NCBI GenBank assembly: GCA_027533385.1
Contig: JAPZUE010000018.1
Coordinates: 62,001 to 126,000 of the forward strand
Source of the DNA: Rhizobium sp.
GTDB lineage: Bacteria > Pseudomonadota > Alphaproteobacteria > Rhizobiales > Rhizobiaceae
DNA: 64,000 nt
Reading direction: 5' to 3'
Shown: piece by piece, positions 8,729 through 17,657 of the stretch
How positions within the stretch are numbered: the first letter of the stretch is position 1
How the letters are laid out: each line of letters begins with the position of its first letter
Notes under the pieces: model-generated
Told to the model about the DNA's origin: nothing
Database searches by the model: none
The model's input: the letters and a program-made list of their open reading frames with translations, nothing else
Program-made: the position numbers and the translations under genes

Positions 8729-10246
8729 TTGACCACTTTTGCTGACCTTGGCCTGAGCCAAAAAGTCCTTTCTGCCGTCACTGATGCCGGCTACACGATC
8801 CCGACACCGATCCAGGCAGGCGCGATCCCGCCGGCCCTGCAGCGGCGGGATATCCTCGGCATTGCGCAGACAGGCACCGGCAAGACCGCATCTTTCGTTC
8901 TCCCGATGCTGACGCTCTTGGAAAAGGGCCGTGCCCGCGCCCGCATGCCGCGCACGCTGATCCTCGAGCCGACACGCGAACTCGCGGCCCAGGTCGCCGA
9001 GAACTTCGAGAAATACGGCAAGAATCACAAGCTGAACGTGGCGCTTCTGATCGGCGGCGTGTCCTTCGAAGAGCAGGACCGCAAGCTTGAGCGTGGCGCA
9101 GACGTCCTGATCTGCACGCCCGGCCGCCTGCTCGACCATTGCGAGCGCGGCAAACTGCTGATGACCGGCGTCGAAGTCTTCGTCATCGACGAAGCCGACC
9201 GCATGCTCGACATGGGCTTCATCCCGGACATCGAACGCATCGCCAAGATGATCCCCTTCACCCGCCAGACCCTGTTCTTCTCGGCGACCATGCCGCCGGA
9301 AATCCAGAAGCTGGCTGACCAGTTCCTGCAGAACCCCGAGCGCATCGAAGTCGCCCCGCCGTCCTCGACGGCCAAGACCGTGACCCAGCGCCTGGTGGCC
9401 TGCCACAACAAGGACTACGAGAAGCGTTCGACGCTGCGTGACCTGATCCGCGCCCAGGACGATCTGAAGAATGCGATCATCTTCTGCAATCGCAAGAAGG
9501 ATGTCGCCGACCTGTTCCGTTCGCTCGACCGCCACGGCTTCTCCGTCGGCGCGCTGCATGGCGACATGGACCAGCGCTCGCGCACGACCATGCTGGCGAA
9601 CTTCAAGGCCAATGCGATCACGCTGCTCGTCGCCTCCGACGTTGCGGCCCGCGGCCTCGACATCCCTGATGTCAGCCACGTCTTCAATTTTGACGTTCCG
9701 ATCCACGCCGAAGATTATGTCCACCGCATCGGCCGTACCGGCCGCGCCGGACGCTCGGGTGCAGCCTTTACCCTGGTGACGCGTAGCGACACCAAGTTCC
9801 TCGATGCCATCGAAAAGCTGATCGACCAGAAGATCGAATGGCTGAACGGCGATCTGACTGCGCTTCCGGCGCCGGCGGAAAGCCATGACGAAAGCCGTGG
9901 AAAACGCGGTCGCGACAAGGGTCGCGAGCGGCGCGGCGGTCATAAATCCGATACGCGCAGCGAGTATGCAAAGCCTTCCGAGGCGCGCGTCGAACCAGTC
10001 AAACCGGTAGAGGAACAACAGGTGATGGAAGCGGTAAAAGTGGAAGCGGTGGCAACGGAACGCAAGGCGGACAAGCGCCGCGACCAGAACCCGCGCAACA
10101 ACCGCAACAACCCCTATCCGGCCAACGACGACAACCGCGATCGCCGCCGCAACCGTCATCACGATCATGACGACGGCCCGACGCCGGTTGGCTTCGGCGA
10201 CGACATCCCGGCCTTCATGTTGATCGTTGCAGCCGCCAAGGCCTGA
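8729..10246 (+). CDS. DEAD-box ATP-dependent RNA helicase (RhlE-like)
   Basis: About 505 aa. Conserved helicase motifs in order: Q motif (TPIQ near 26), AQTGTGKT (46-53), PTRELAAQ, TPGRLLDH, DEAD, SAT, and HRIGRTGRAGR (motif VI). After about residue 380 the protein becomes a charged, low-complexity RNA-binding tail rich in R, K, D, E and N. I choose the TTG at 8729 (LTTFADLGLS), which matches where family similarity starts; the frame is open back to 8627 but that extension has no similarity. That leaves about 230 bases between the peptidase stop and this start, consistent with a long 5' leader as in cold-inducible helicase genes. The leader holds no other gene that I can see. Confidence 0.9.
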   Translation: MTTFADLGLSQKVLSAVTDAGYTIPTPIQAGAIPPALQRRDILGIAQTGTGKTASFVLPMLTLLEKGRARARMPRTLILEPTRELAAQVAENFEKYGKNHKLNVALLIGGVSFEEQDRKLERGADVLICTPGRLLDHCERGKLLMTGVEVFVIDEADRMLDMGFIPDIERIAKMIPFTRQTLFFSATMPPEIQKLADQFLQNPERIEVAPPSSTAKTVTQRLVACHNKDYEKRSTLRDLIRAQDDLKNAIIFCNRKKDVADLFRSLDRHGFSVGALHGDMDQRSRTTMLANFKANAITLLVASDVAARGLDIPDVSHVFNFDVPIHAEDYVHRIGRTGRAGRSGAAFTLVTRSDTKFLDAIEKLIDQKIEWLNGDLTALPAPAESHDESRGKRGRDKGRERRGGHKSDTRSEYAKPSEARVEPVKPVEEQQVMEAVKVEAVATERKADKRRDQNPRNNRNNPYPANDDNRDRRRNRHHDHDDGPTPVGFGDDIPAFMLIVAAAKA

Positions 10247-10251
10247 TCCCA

Positions 10252-10659
10252 GTGGGTCAGCCCGGTCTTGATTTCCCCGGTCTCGGGGTCGGTCTTGCCA
10301 TCCTTCGGGATGGCAAACTGCTTTTATGCAGGCGCATGAAGGCACCGGAAGCCGGTCACTGGAACATCGTCGGCGGCAAGGTCGACCATATGGAGCCGGC
10401 GGAACTGGCCGCACGCCGCGAGGCTGCGGAAGAAACGGGGCTGACAATCGGTGCGATCCGCTATCTGGGCGTGACCGAGCAGCGGATCGAGGCAGACCGT
10501 CAGCACTGGGTCTCGCTGCTTTACGTGACCGACGACACGACCGGAGAGCCGCAGCTGACCGAACCGGACAAGCTGTCCGAGATCGGCTGGTTCGATCTCG
10601 ACGATCTGCCGCAGCCGCTGTCGGTCTTCACCCAGACTGTCCTGACCGATTTGCGCTGA
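10252..10659 (+). CDS. NUDIX hydrolase
   Basis: 135-aa NUDIX pyrophosphatase. The full Nudix box is present (G-x5-E-x7-REAAEETGL, about residues 45-67) with the catalytic EE pair. A GTG start at 10252 follows the helicase stop by 5 bp, so it is probably in the helicase transcript. Family knowledge: hydrolysis of a nucleoside diphosphate linked to another moiety; the LLCRRMKAPEAGHWNIVGGKV segment resembles MutT/ADP-ribose-type proteins, but the substrate cannot be named. Its 3' end overlaps the convergent TfoX-like frame by 139 bp. Confidence 0.88.
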   Translation: MGQPGLDFPGLGVGLAILRDGKLLLCRRMKAPEAGHWNIVGGKVDHMEPAELAARREAAEETGLTIGAIRYLGVTEQRIEADRQHWVSLLYVTDDTTGEPQLTEPDKLSEIGWFDLDDLPQPLSVFTQTVLTDLR

Positions 10660-10988
10660 GCAGCTTCACGCTGGGTGACCCGGATTGCCGCATCGAGCGC
10701 GATCCGCGCCCATTTCGCCATCATGTCGGGATCATCAAGCGCCTCGTCGGGGATCGTCCAGTAAGGCATGGCGACGGGTTTGCCGCTCTTTCCCTCGTAG
10801 CGCCAGCGGATCGCTCCCGCCTCTTCCAGCTGAGGCGCACTCTCCTCATCGCCCTTCAGCATCAGTTCACCGCGCAGTTCGAGCGCAAAGATGATACCAC
10901 GGGCATAGATGCCCTTGCCGCCGAACATCCGGCGGATCGTCACCGGCCCGACCGCCTCGAACAATTCCTCGATGACCACATTGTCCAT
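10521..10988 (-). CDS. TfoX/Sxy N-terminal domain protein with unusual C-terminal extension
   Basis: 155 aa. Residues 1-105 are a clear TfoX N-terminal domain (EELFEAVGPVTIRRMFGGKGIY at the start, then MPYWTIPDEALDDPDMM). Homologues usually stop a few residues later. Here the frame continues about 50 residues, Ser/Arg-rich and without recognisable character, running antisense into the NUDIX gene. A one-base frame change near 10670 would instead end the protein at about 103 aa. Family knowledge: TfoX-type proteins in gammaproteobacteria influence competence; the rhizobial single-domain members have no assigned role. It lies 2 bp downstream of the MobA-fusion gene, probably as the last gene of that operon. 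Confidence 0.75.
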   Translation of the reverse strand: MDNVVIEELFEAVGPVTIRRMFGGKGIYARGIIFALELRGELMLKGDEESAPQLEEAGAIRWRYEGKSGKPVAMPYWTIPDEALDDPDMMAKWARIALDAAIRVTQREAAQRKSVRTVWVKTDSGCGRSSRSNQPISDSLSGSVSCGSPVVSSVT

Positions 10989-10990
10989 CG

Positions 10991-12634
10991 TCAGCCCCTC
11001 AGGATCCCGCCTGCCGCAAGGATAGCCTCGGGTGTATCGACATCAAGACGCGCGGCCGGACCGATTTCGACATCGATCACAGCAAGCCCCGAACTTTCGA
11101 TCACGGGCCGGGCGCCAATATCGCCTTCGAGCGCCTTCAAGGCTTCGAAGGTCGCGGCTGGCAGGATGACCGGGTTTCCGCGCTGGCCATCGGACACGGC
11201 GCGCACAATCGCCTTACCGCCCGACTTCCCGTAGGCACGGGCAAGTGCCGCGATGTCGGAGGCGGAGACATTCGGCATGTCCGCGAGCAGAACCATCATA
11301 CCCGGAAGCCCTTTGGCTTCGATCGCCGCCAGACCGGCCTTCAGCGAACTTGCCATGCCGCTGGCAAAGTCCGGATTTTCGAGAACCGTGGCCTTGAGAC
11401 CGGAAAGGGCGTCCGCGACTTCGTCGCTGCGATGACCGGTAACGACAGTAACGGGACCAACATCAGCCTCTACCGCCTGACGCACCGACCGCCTGACAAG
11501 CGCTTCGCCGTCGAACTCCGCGAGCAGCTTGTGCCGACCGCCCTCACCCATCCGGCTTGCACGCCCGGCAGCGAGCACCACCAACCCCAGGGCGGTCGGG
11601 TCGGCGTCTGCGGTCGCGGCAAGCCGCGGCAGCGGACGGCTGGGGATCTCCATCAGGAGGCCACCGACACCCCAGCCCGTCATTTCGGCGCGATCCGGCG
11701 GATGACCGGCCAGTATCCGGTTCAGCACCCAGTCGAAGCCGTTTTCCTTCGGCGAGCGGGCGCAACCGGGCGCACCGATGACCTCGACGTCACCGACATG
11801 CCCGAGAACGAGGAGATTGCCGGGATCGACAGGCAGACCGACCTGATCGACCACGCCTCCGGCAAGGCGGATGGCGGCGGGAATGACGTCATCGGCATCC
11901 GCCACGGCGGACGCACCGAAGACGATGACGAGCGGCGGCTGACCGCTCTCCCGCTTGGGTTCGGCCAGTGCCGCCTTGATGGCTTCCGCCACCGCCTCGG
12001 CCCGATGCGCCACCCGATCTTCCGAGACGATCCGGCTTTGCGAGGCGCCAAGTCGCGCCTCGAGCACGCGCGCGGTCTTGTCCATGACGGAGGCTTTGAG
12101 CGACGGCAATTGCGTGGCGATGAGATGCACGCGCCGGGCCCGATAGCCTGCCACTTGAAACGCCAAACCCGCAGTGAGGATCGCGGCCGCTGCCTCGACG
12201 CTCTGACCGGCAACCGCAAGCGGGATGATTTTGATCGTTGCGACCAGATCGCCGGCGCGCACGTCGGATCGGTCTGAGAGGCAGGCGAGCGTGATTGCGG
12301 GATCGACACTGTTGAAACGATCGACCAGCGACTTGTCTGCGAGGAACAACCCATTTTCGCTGGCATAGAAATTCACCCGGCCGGTCGAGGCCGGACTGCG
12401 GGAGAGACCCTGCAGTGCAATGGCAGAGGACAGGATCTCCGCGGCCTCGTCCTCGGCAAGATCGCCAGGCTCAAGCCGGCAGGCAATCACCGTTGCAATG
12501 CCGGCCTCCCTAAGGCGGACGAGATCGGTATGCTCAAGCCGATGGCCTTTCGGCAGCTTGCCTGAGGCGAGTGACTGGGAATGCGCGAGGATCGTGCCCT
12601 CCGCCTCGCTGATCTCAACCGGTCCGAACTTCAC
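10991..12634 (-). CDS. molybdopterin-binding / MobA-like nucleotidyltransferase fusion (Mo cofactor cytidylyl- or guanylyltransferase)
   Basis: 547 aa in two halves. Residues about 1-335 resemble the MoeA/MogA-type molybdopterin-binding fold. Residues about 345-547 are a MobA-like nucleotidyltransferase with the signature LAAGRASRMGEGGRHKLL, LADMPNVSASD and a C-terminal DVDTPE. Family knowledge: proteins of this kind (MocA-like) attach CMP to molybdopterin to make the MCD cofactor of xanthine-dehydrogenase/CO-dehydrogenase family enzymes. It overlaps the upstream XdhC gene by 4 bp, which fits cofactor synthesis and hand-over within one operon. CTP versus GTP specificity cannot be read reliably here. 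Confidence 0.85.
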   Translation of the reverse strand: MKFGPVEISEAEGTILAHSQSLASGKLPKGHRLEHTDLVRLREAGIATVIACRLEPGDLAEDEAAEILSSAIALQGLSRSPASTGRVNFYASENGLFLADKSLVDRFNSVDPAITLACLSDRSDVRAGDLVATIKIIPLAVAGQSVEAAAAILTAGLAFQVAGYRARRVHLIATQLPSLKASVMDKTARVLEARLGASQSRIVSEDRVAHRAEAVAEAIKAALAEPKRESGQPPLVIVFGASAVADADDVIPAAIRLAGGVVDQVGLPVDPGNLLVLGHVGDVEVIGAPGCARSPKENGFDWVLNRILAGHPPDRAEMTGWGVGGLLMEIPSRPLPRLAATADADPTALGLVVLAAGRASRMGEGGRHKLLAEFDGEALVRRSVRQAVEADVGPVTVVTGHRSDEVADALSGLKATVLENPDFASGMASSLKAGLAAIEAKGLPGMMVLLADMPNVSASDIAALARAYGKSGGKAIVRAVSDGQRGNPVILPAATFEALKALEGDIGARPVIESSGLAVIDVEIGPAARLDVDTPEAILAAGGILRG

Positions 12635-13347
12635 GACGCGGCCCCGGCGGATGTGGCTGAACCTGACAGGCTGCGGTGGCGCAGCGACTGGATGATCTCA
12701 GCAAGAATGGCGACCGCGATCTCCGCCGGCGTTGCCGCCCCGATATCAAGGCCGATAGGCGCGCGAATGCTGTCGATGGCGGACGGACCAAAACCCAGCG
12801 ACGTTAGCCGTTCGACACGCTTTGCATGTGTCTTGCGCGATCCGAGCGCACCCACATAGAAGCAGCCCGCCTGCAGGGCCGCGATCAGGCCGGGATCGTC
12901 AATCTTCGGATCATGGGTGACGGCGACCATGGCGCTGTAGCGGTCGAGCGGCTGGTTGGCGAAGACCTCGTCCGGCCAGTCGGCGCGCAAATCGATGCCG
13001 GCAAAACGGTCCGGCGTGGCAAAGGCCGTGCGGGGATCGATGATGGTGACAGAAAAGCCGGCAAGCGCTGCCATAGGCGCCAGCGCCTGGGTGATATGCA
13101 CCGCGCCAATGACGACAATTCTCGGCGGCGGCAGATGCACGTTGAGGAACAGGCTCTTGCCATCGACATCGACGATCCCCGACTTGCCGGAGAGAAGCCG
13201 CGCGCGGATTTCGTCACCGAGTGCATCCGCGACAACCTGATCCTCGGTCACCAGGTGCGATGTCCCGGCGGCGAGATCACTGACCAGCATCGCACCGCGC
13301 CGATCCCGTTTCGCGGCATTCAGGGCCCTGAGCGTTGCAACATCCAT
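12631..13347 (-). CDS. XdhC family protein, Rossmann (C-terminal) part
   Basis: 238 aa, corresponding to the NAD-binding-like XdhC_C domain. A short N-terminal region (about 1-60) resembles the end of the CoxI domain. It is followed by the Rossmann stretch RIVVIGAVHITQALAPMA near residue 78, DPRTAF, then VAVTHDPKIDDPGLIAAL and YVGALGSRKTHAKR, classic for XdhC. Family knowledge: XdhC binds Mo cofactor, protects it and promotes its sulfuration before insertion into xanthine dehydrogenase. Its start codon shares one base with the stop of the upstream XdhC N-domain gene (TGATG), so what is a single XdhC chain in other species is split in two here. Confidence 0.88.
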   Translation of the reverse strand: MDVATLRALNAAKRDRRGAMLVSDLAAGTSHLVTEDQVVADALGDEIRARLLSGKSGIVDVDGKSLFLNVHLPPPRIVVIGAVHITQALAPMAALAGFSVTIIDPRTAFATPDRFAGIDLRADWPDEVFANQPLDRYSAMVAVTHDPKIDDPGLIAALQAGCFYVGALGSRKTHAKRVERLTSLGFGPSAIDSIRAPIGLDIGAATPAEIAVAILAEIIQSLRHRSLSGSATSAGAAS

Positions 13348-13676
13348 CAGCCGAGCCTTTCGACATGGACGCGGATGCGACCACCACAGGAGAGGCCCAC
13401 CCGCCAGGCGGTCTCATCGGCAACCCCGAATTCGAGCATCTTGGCCTTGCCGCTTTCGATGACGTCGAGCGCTTCGGTGATGACGGCACCCTCGACACAG
13501 CCGCCGGACACCGAGCCCTCGAAATTGCCCTCGCCGTCGATGACAAGATGACTGCCGACCGGGCGCGGCGCCGATCCCCAGGTTTCGATGACGGTCGCAA
13601 TGGCCACCGATCGCCCTGCGGCATGCCAGGCCTCGGCAATCACCAGGGGGTCGCGGGCGGACGTTTCGCTGTTCAT
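13347..13676 (-). CDS. XdhC/CoxI family protein, N-terminal domain only
   Basis: 109-aa stand-alone XdhC_CoxI domain: AIATVIETWGSAPRPVGSHLVID followed by the conserved SVSGGCVEGAVI motif, whose cysteine is the usual cofactor-site residue. It overlaps the upstream CoxE-like gene by 4 bp and the downstream Rossmann half by 1 bp, so the three are translationally coupled. Likely forms a complex with the next protein to hold Mo cofactor (inference from the fused XdhC architecture). Confidence 0.87.
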   Translation of the reverse strand: MNSETSARDPLVIAEAWHAAGRSVAIATVIETWGSAPRPVGSHLVIDGEGNFEGSVSGGCVEGAVITEALDVIESGKAKMLEFGVADETAWRVGLSCGGRIRVHVERLG

Positions 13677-14947
13677 GACAGGCTCCTTTGAGACCTGAGA
13701 TAATGCTTGGGATCACAATCCCGATCCGGAGCGCCAGAGAGAGATTGCACCAGATCCGACAGGGCTTCCAGATTGTGCACGGACCTGAGTTCGTCAACAT
13801 GCGGCAGCATGGCCCGAACACCCCGCGCACGCGCCTCAAAACCGGCAAAGCGCAAGAGCGGATTGAGCCAGACCAGTCGCCGGCAGGAGCGATGCAAACG
13901 GTCGGTCTCGCGCGAAAGCAACTCGACCTCGTCGCGTTCCAACCCGTCAGTGATCAGCAGCACCACGGCGCCCTGCCCGAGCACGCGCCGGCCCCAATAC
14001 CGGTTGAACAGCTTCAGCGTCTCACCGATCCGGGTGCCGCCCGACCAGTCGGCGACGGCATCCGTGCACTGGGCAATCGCCTCGTCGGGATCGCGATGGC
14101 GAAGCTGGCGCGTGACATTGGTGAGCCGCGTGCCGAAGAGGAAGGTGTGCACCCGGCGGCGGCGCTCCGTCAAAACATGCAGGAAATGCAGGAAGATGCG
14201 GGTATACTGGCTCATCGAGCCGGAGATATCGGCGAGGATGACGAGCGGTGGCGGCTGTTGCCGGCGCTGGCGAAACTTCGGCAGCATCAGGTCGCCACCG
14301 GTTCGCAGCGACTGGCGCATGCTGGCACGCGGATCGATGAGACGCCCCTTGGGAGAAGCCCTGTAGCGGCGCGTTTGAACGAGATCGAGCGGCATGGCGA
14401 GGCGCTCGATGGCGCGGCGTGCCTCCTTCAACTCGCTGGCCGTCATCTGGCCGAAATCAAGCCGACGAAACACCTCCTGACCCGAAACCGTGAGGCGGGC
14501 ATCGACTTCGACATCCGGCTCGTCGCGTGGCTTCGGCTCGCGTTTGCGGTCGGCAAACAGCGCATCGCTGACGCGCGCACCACCTGCCTTCGGCTTCTCC
14601 CGTTCCCCGATTGCCGCCACCGGCGACATCAGCGCGATCATCTTGCCGACGAGATCCCGCGAGCGCCAGAAGATTGAAAAGGCCTCGTCGAAAACCGGCT
14701 GGTCTTCATGGCACTTGACGAAGATCGCCGACAGCGCCGCGTGAAATTCGACGCGCGAACCGATGCCGATAGCGTCGATAGCCTCGATGGCGTCGATCAC
14801 GGCACCGGGCCCGGGCTTGAGACCCGCCTTGCGCAGGACCCGGGCGAAATGCACGATGTTGTCCGCGAGCCGCCCGTCACCCTGCACCGGCGGTGGCACC
14901 ACGACGCCGTCGCGTCCGCTGGCAGGGCGCGGCCCGAAACTCTCCAT
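13673..14947 (-). CDS. VWA domain protein, CoxE family
   Basis: 424 aa. CoxE-type protein with a C-terminal von Willebrand factor A fold. The MIDAS motif is ADISGSMSQYTR, with downstream Thr/Asp residues in DWSGGTRIGETL and LLITDGLERDE. The start at 14947 (MESFGPRP) is 2 bp from the MoxR stop; the longer frame to 15025 would overlap MoxR coding sequence without benefit. Family knowledge: CoxE works with the AAA+ ATPase CoxD in maturing the active site of Mo hydroxylases such as CO dehydrogenase. The MoxR-VWA pair is a general chaperone module for metal insertion. Cytoplasmic; no signal peptide. Confidence 0.88.
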   Translation of the reverse strand: MESFGPRPASGRDGVVVPPPVQGDGRLADNIVHFARVLRKAGLKPGPGAVIDAIEAIDAIGIGSRVEFHAALSAIFVKCHEDQPVFDEAFSIFWRSRDLVGKMIALMSPVAAIGEREKPKAGGARVSDALFADRKREPKPRDEPDVEVDARLTVSGQEVFRRLDFGQMTASELKEARRAIERLAMPLDLVQTRRYRASPKGRLIDPRASMRQSLRTGGDLMLPKFRQRRQQPPPLVILADISGSMSQYTRIFLHFLHVLTERRRRVHTFLFGTRLTNVTRQLRHRDPDEAIAQCTDAVADWSGGTRIGETLKLFNRYWGRRVLGQGAVVLLITDGLERDEVELLSRETDRLHRSCRRLVWLNPLLRFAGFEARARGVRAMLPHVDELRSVHNLEALSDLVQSLSGAPDRDCDPKHYLRSQRSLS

Positions 14948-14948
14948 C

Positions 14949-15881
14949 TCAGCCGGCCTTCGCCAGGAGTTCGGCCTTGACCTCGGACAACAGCTTGTCG
15001 CCTTCGCTGCCCTGGATACGGGCAATGTCCTCCTGATATTTCAACAGCGTGCCCAACGTGTCGGCAATCGTCTCGGGATCAAGCGCCAGGCGGTCGAGCT
15101 CGGTCAGTGCCGTTGCCCAGTCGATCGTCTCTGCAATGCCGGGGTTCTTGAAAAGGTCGATGGTCCTGAGCTTCTGGACATAGGCGACGACCTGCCGGGA
15201 AAGCTGTTCGTTGCAGCCCTTCACCTTGCGGCGGATGATCGCCAGTTCCTCAGGCGCTGCCGGATAATCGACCCAGTGATAGAGGCAGCGACGCTTCAGG
15301 GCATCATGCACCTCGCGGGTGCGGTTCGAGGTGACGATGACAATCGGTGGCTCGGCGGCCTTGACCGTTCCGAATTCCGGGATCGTCACCTGAAAATCCG
15401 AAAGCACTTCCAGGAGAAAGGCCTCGAAGGCTTCGTCAGTCCGGTCGAGTTCGTCGATCAGGAAGACCGGCGCGCGGCCCGCTTCGCCTTGAAGGGCCTG
15501 AAGAACGGGCCGGCGGATCAGATAGCGTTCGGAAAAGATATCGTGTTCGAGCTTGGAGCGATCCGACGCACCCGAAGCTTCCGCCATGCGGATTTCCAGC
15601 ATCTGCGCCGGATAGTTCCACTCATAGACAGCGGAGGCGACATCAAGGCCTTCGTAACATTGCAGGCGGATCAGCGGCCGGTCGAGCGCCTTGGCCAGCA
15701 CCTTGGCGACCTCGGTCTTGCCGACCCCCGCCTCGCCCTCGAGGAAGAGCGGGCGCTTCATCTTCAGCGCCAGAAACAGAACGGTCGCGAGCGGCCTTGC
15801 CGCCAGATAATCCTCAGCCGCAAGCAGATCGATGATGCCATCGATCGTCTCCGGCAGGGCCTTTCCCGAGGTCTCTGCCAT
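14949..15881 (-). CDS. MoxR-family AAA+ ATPase (CoxD-like)
   Basis: 310-aa AAA+ ATPase. Walker A GEAGVGKT at 49-56, Walker B VFLIDELDR near 139-147, sensor region IVIVTSNRTREVHDAL and a lid domain after about residue 210. I choose ATG 15881 (MAETSGKALP). In-frame ATGs at 15893 and 15953 exist, but the longest would reach into the flavin reductase gene. It is the first gene of the five-gene MoxR-CoxE-XdhC-XdhC-MobA set. The likely role is ATP-driven remodelling of a molybdenum enzyme precursor together with the VWA protein next door. Confidence 0.9.
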   Translation of the reverse strand: MAETSGKALPETIDGIIDLLAAEDYLAARPLATVLFLALKMKRPLFLEGEAGVGKTEVAKVLAKALDRPLIRLQCYEGLDVASAVYEWNYPAQMLEIRMAEASGASDRSKLEHDIFSERYLIRRPVLQALQGEAGRAPVFLIDELDRTDEAFEAFLLEVLSDFQVTIPEFGTVKAAEPPIVIVTSNRTREVHDALKRRCLYHWVDYPAAPEELAIIRRKVKGCNEQLSRQVVAYVQKLRTIDLFKNPGIAETIDWATALTELDRLALDPETIADTLGTLLKYQEDIARIQGSEGDKLLSEVKAELLAKAG

Positions 15882-15906
15882 GTCTCCTCCCATGTTCGGG
15901 AGAAGT

Positions 15907-16392
15907 CTATAGCGTGCGATAGCCCCGGTCCAGATAGATGAGCGACGGCTCACGCTGACCGAAATGCACGGCCCGGACTTCGCCGAACAGCACCGTATGG
16001 GTACTCGTCACCTTCCGATCGGTGACGACGCAGTCGAAGGCTGCGATCGCATCGGAAAGCACAGGCGAGCCGGTTTCCAGCACCTGCCATTCGGCCAGCG
16101 CAAAACGATCTTCGGAGGACAGCTTGCCGAAGCCTGCAAACGCATTGGCAAGATCCTGATGATGGGCGGAAAGCGTGTTCAGCACGAAGTGCGGGCTCTC
16201 GAACAGCACGGCATTGTTCGGATTGCTGTTGTTGAGGCAGGCCAGCACCATGGGCGGGCTGTCGGAGACCGAGCAGGCAGCGGTGATGGTCACGCCGCGT
16301 CGAATGCCGTCATACTCCGTCGTCACGATCTGCACATGCCCCGCATACCGGCTCATGGCCTCGCGATAGACGACCGGATCCACACCTTGCAT
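15907..16392 (-). CDS. flavin reductase family protein (HpaC/flavoredoxin-like)
   Basis: 161-aa FMN-binding split-barrel protein. VVYREAMSRYAGHVQIVTTEYDGIRRGVTITAACSVS matches the N-terminus of HpaC-like NAD(P)H:FMN reductases, and LNNSNPNNAVLFESPHFVLNTLS the FMN phosphate region. It would supply reduced FMN to a monooxygenase; no partner oxygenase is adjacent. ATG 16392 is preferred, with a GTG 12 bases upstream possible. It lies about 25 bp upstream of MoxR on the same strand, so it may lead that operon. Confidence 0.85.
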   Translation of the reverse strand: MQGVDPVVYREAMSRYAGHVQIVTTEYDGIRRGVTITAACSVSDSPPMVLACLNNSNPNNAVLFESPHFVLNTLSAHHQDLANAFAGFGKLSSEDRFALAEWQVLETGSPVLSDAIAAFDCVVTDRKVTSTHTVLFGEVRAVHFGQREPSLIYLDRGYRTL

Positions 16393-16556
16393 GCTCAAAC
16401 TCACGTCTCCCCTTGGTATCTGCCCCTCAAGACACCGCAATATGGGCCGCGGGTCTTATCTTTTCCACAACGCCATCACGATTTCGTTCGATTGGCTGGC
16501 GAATGACCGGAAAGCCTGCAATTCCAATCGCCTGCGCTTTCGGCTAGGATCGCGTC

Positions 16557-17651
16557 ATGACACAAAGCCGACCGCTGACATCCTGGCTCTCGATCCCTCT
16601 TCTCTTGGCGCTGGGCGCAGGTCCGAGTGCGGCGGCCGAGCTCAAACTTGCGGTCGTGGCGCCGAAGGCCGGCCCCTATGCCATTCTCGGCGACCAGGTG
16701 CGGCAGGGAGCAGCGCTGGCGGCTGGCAAGCTGTCGATCGCCATCGTCGAAATCGACGAGAGCTGCAGCGAAGGAAGCGGCAAGGCGCTTGCCGATGCGG
16801 TCACTGCCTCAGGCGCCAAGGCGGCGATCGGCTTCCTCTGCAGCGAAAGCTTGAAAGAGGCCCTTCCCGGCCTTGCCGAGGCCAGTGTTCCCGCCTTCAC
16901 GCTCTCGGTCCGCTGGAAAGGCGTGATGGAAGACGCAATGAAGGAAGGCTGGCCGCTCTTCCGCCTGGCACCCAATGGCGACCAGGAGGCGGCCAGACTA
17001 TCCGAGATCATCCTGCGAGACTGGGCAGGCGAGCCCGTGGCTCTTCTCGAAGACGGGACGATCCGTGGCCGCGAACTGACCGAAGCGATCCGGATCAGCC
17101 TGGAGGAAAAGGGCCTGAAGCCGGCCTTCGTCGATACGTTCCGCCCCGGCCAGGAACAGCAGCTGACGCTGGCCCGGCGGCTGAAAACCACAGGCATCAC
17201 CCATGCCTTTATCGGCGGCGACCGCAATGACGTGTCGATCATCGCCCGCGACGCGAAGGCGGAAGGCCTCTCATTGACGCTGCTTGGCGGCGAAGCCATG
17301 CGCGCCGCCGACGAACCCGTTCCCCTGGAAGATGGGCTTCTGGCAGTCGGGCTCGTCGAAACACCAGAGGGACCATCGGCTGCGGGCATCACCGCAGACT
17401 TCGCTGCCGCGAAAATAGCGCCGGAAGGTTATGTCCTGCCGGCACATGCCGCCGTCACCATCCTGGCGGATGCCTGGGGCATTTCTACCGCCATGGGAAC
17501 GCCGATGAGCGATGCGCTGGTCGGCACCACCTTCGAGACCGCGATCGGCCCGATTGCCTTCGGAGACGATCACGAACTGACGGAAAACCCGTATCGCCTG
17601 CTGGAATGGCAGGGCGGCCGGTTTGTGCCCGTAGCTGACAAGACGCAGTAA
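16557..17651 (+). CDS. periplasmic ABC substrate-binding protein, branched-chain amino acid type (orphan)
   Basis: 364 aa with a cleavable signal peptide (residues 1-26, ending SAAA-E) and a type I periplasmic binding fold (Peripla_BP_6): ELKLAVVAPKAGPYAILGDQVRQGAALAAG at the N-terminus, then a deletion-search-like FLCSESLKEALPGLAEASVP segment. No permease or ATPase gene is nearby, so it is an orphan receptor or works with a distant transporter; the ligand is unknown. It is convergent with the SDR gene, the stops being 6 bp apart. Confidence 0.85.
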   Translation: MTQSRPLTSWLSIPLLLALGAGPSAAAELKLAVVAPKAGPYAILGDQVRQGAALAAGKLSIAIVEIDESCSEGSGKALADAVTASGAKAAIGFLCSESLKEALPGLAEASVPAFTLSVRWKGVMEDAMKEGWPLFRLAPNGDQEAARLSEIILRDWAGEPVALLEDGTIRGRELTEAIRISLEEKGLKPAFVDTFRPGQEQQLTLARRLKTTGITHAFIGGDRNDVSIIARDAKAEGLSLTLLGGEAMRAADEPVPLEDGLLAVGLVETPEGPSAAGITADFAAAKIAPEGYVLPAHAAVTILADAWGISTAMGTPMSDALVGTTFETAIGPIAFGDDHELTENPYRLLEWQGGRFVPVADKTQ

Positions 17652-17657
17652 GCTCGC

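Noticed and set aside
8492..10447. 651-codon minus-strand frame over the helicase and NUDIX genes
   Set aside because: Low-complexity V/A/G/D-rich shadow of two well-recognised genes.
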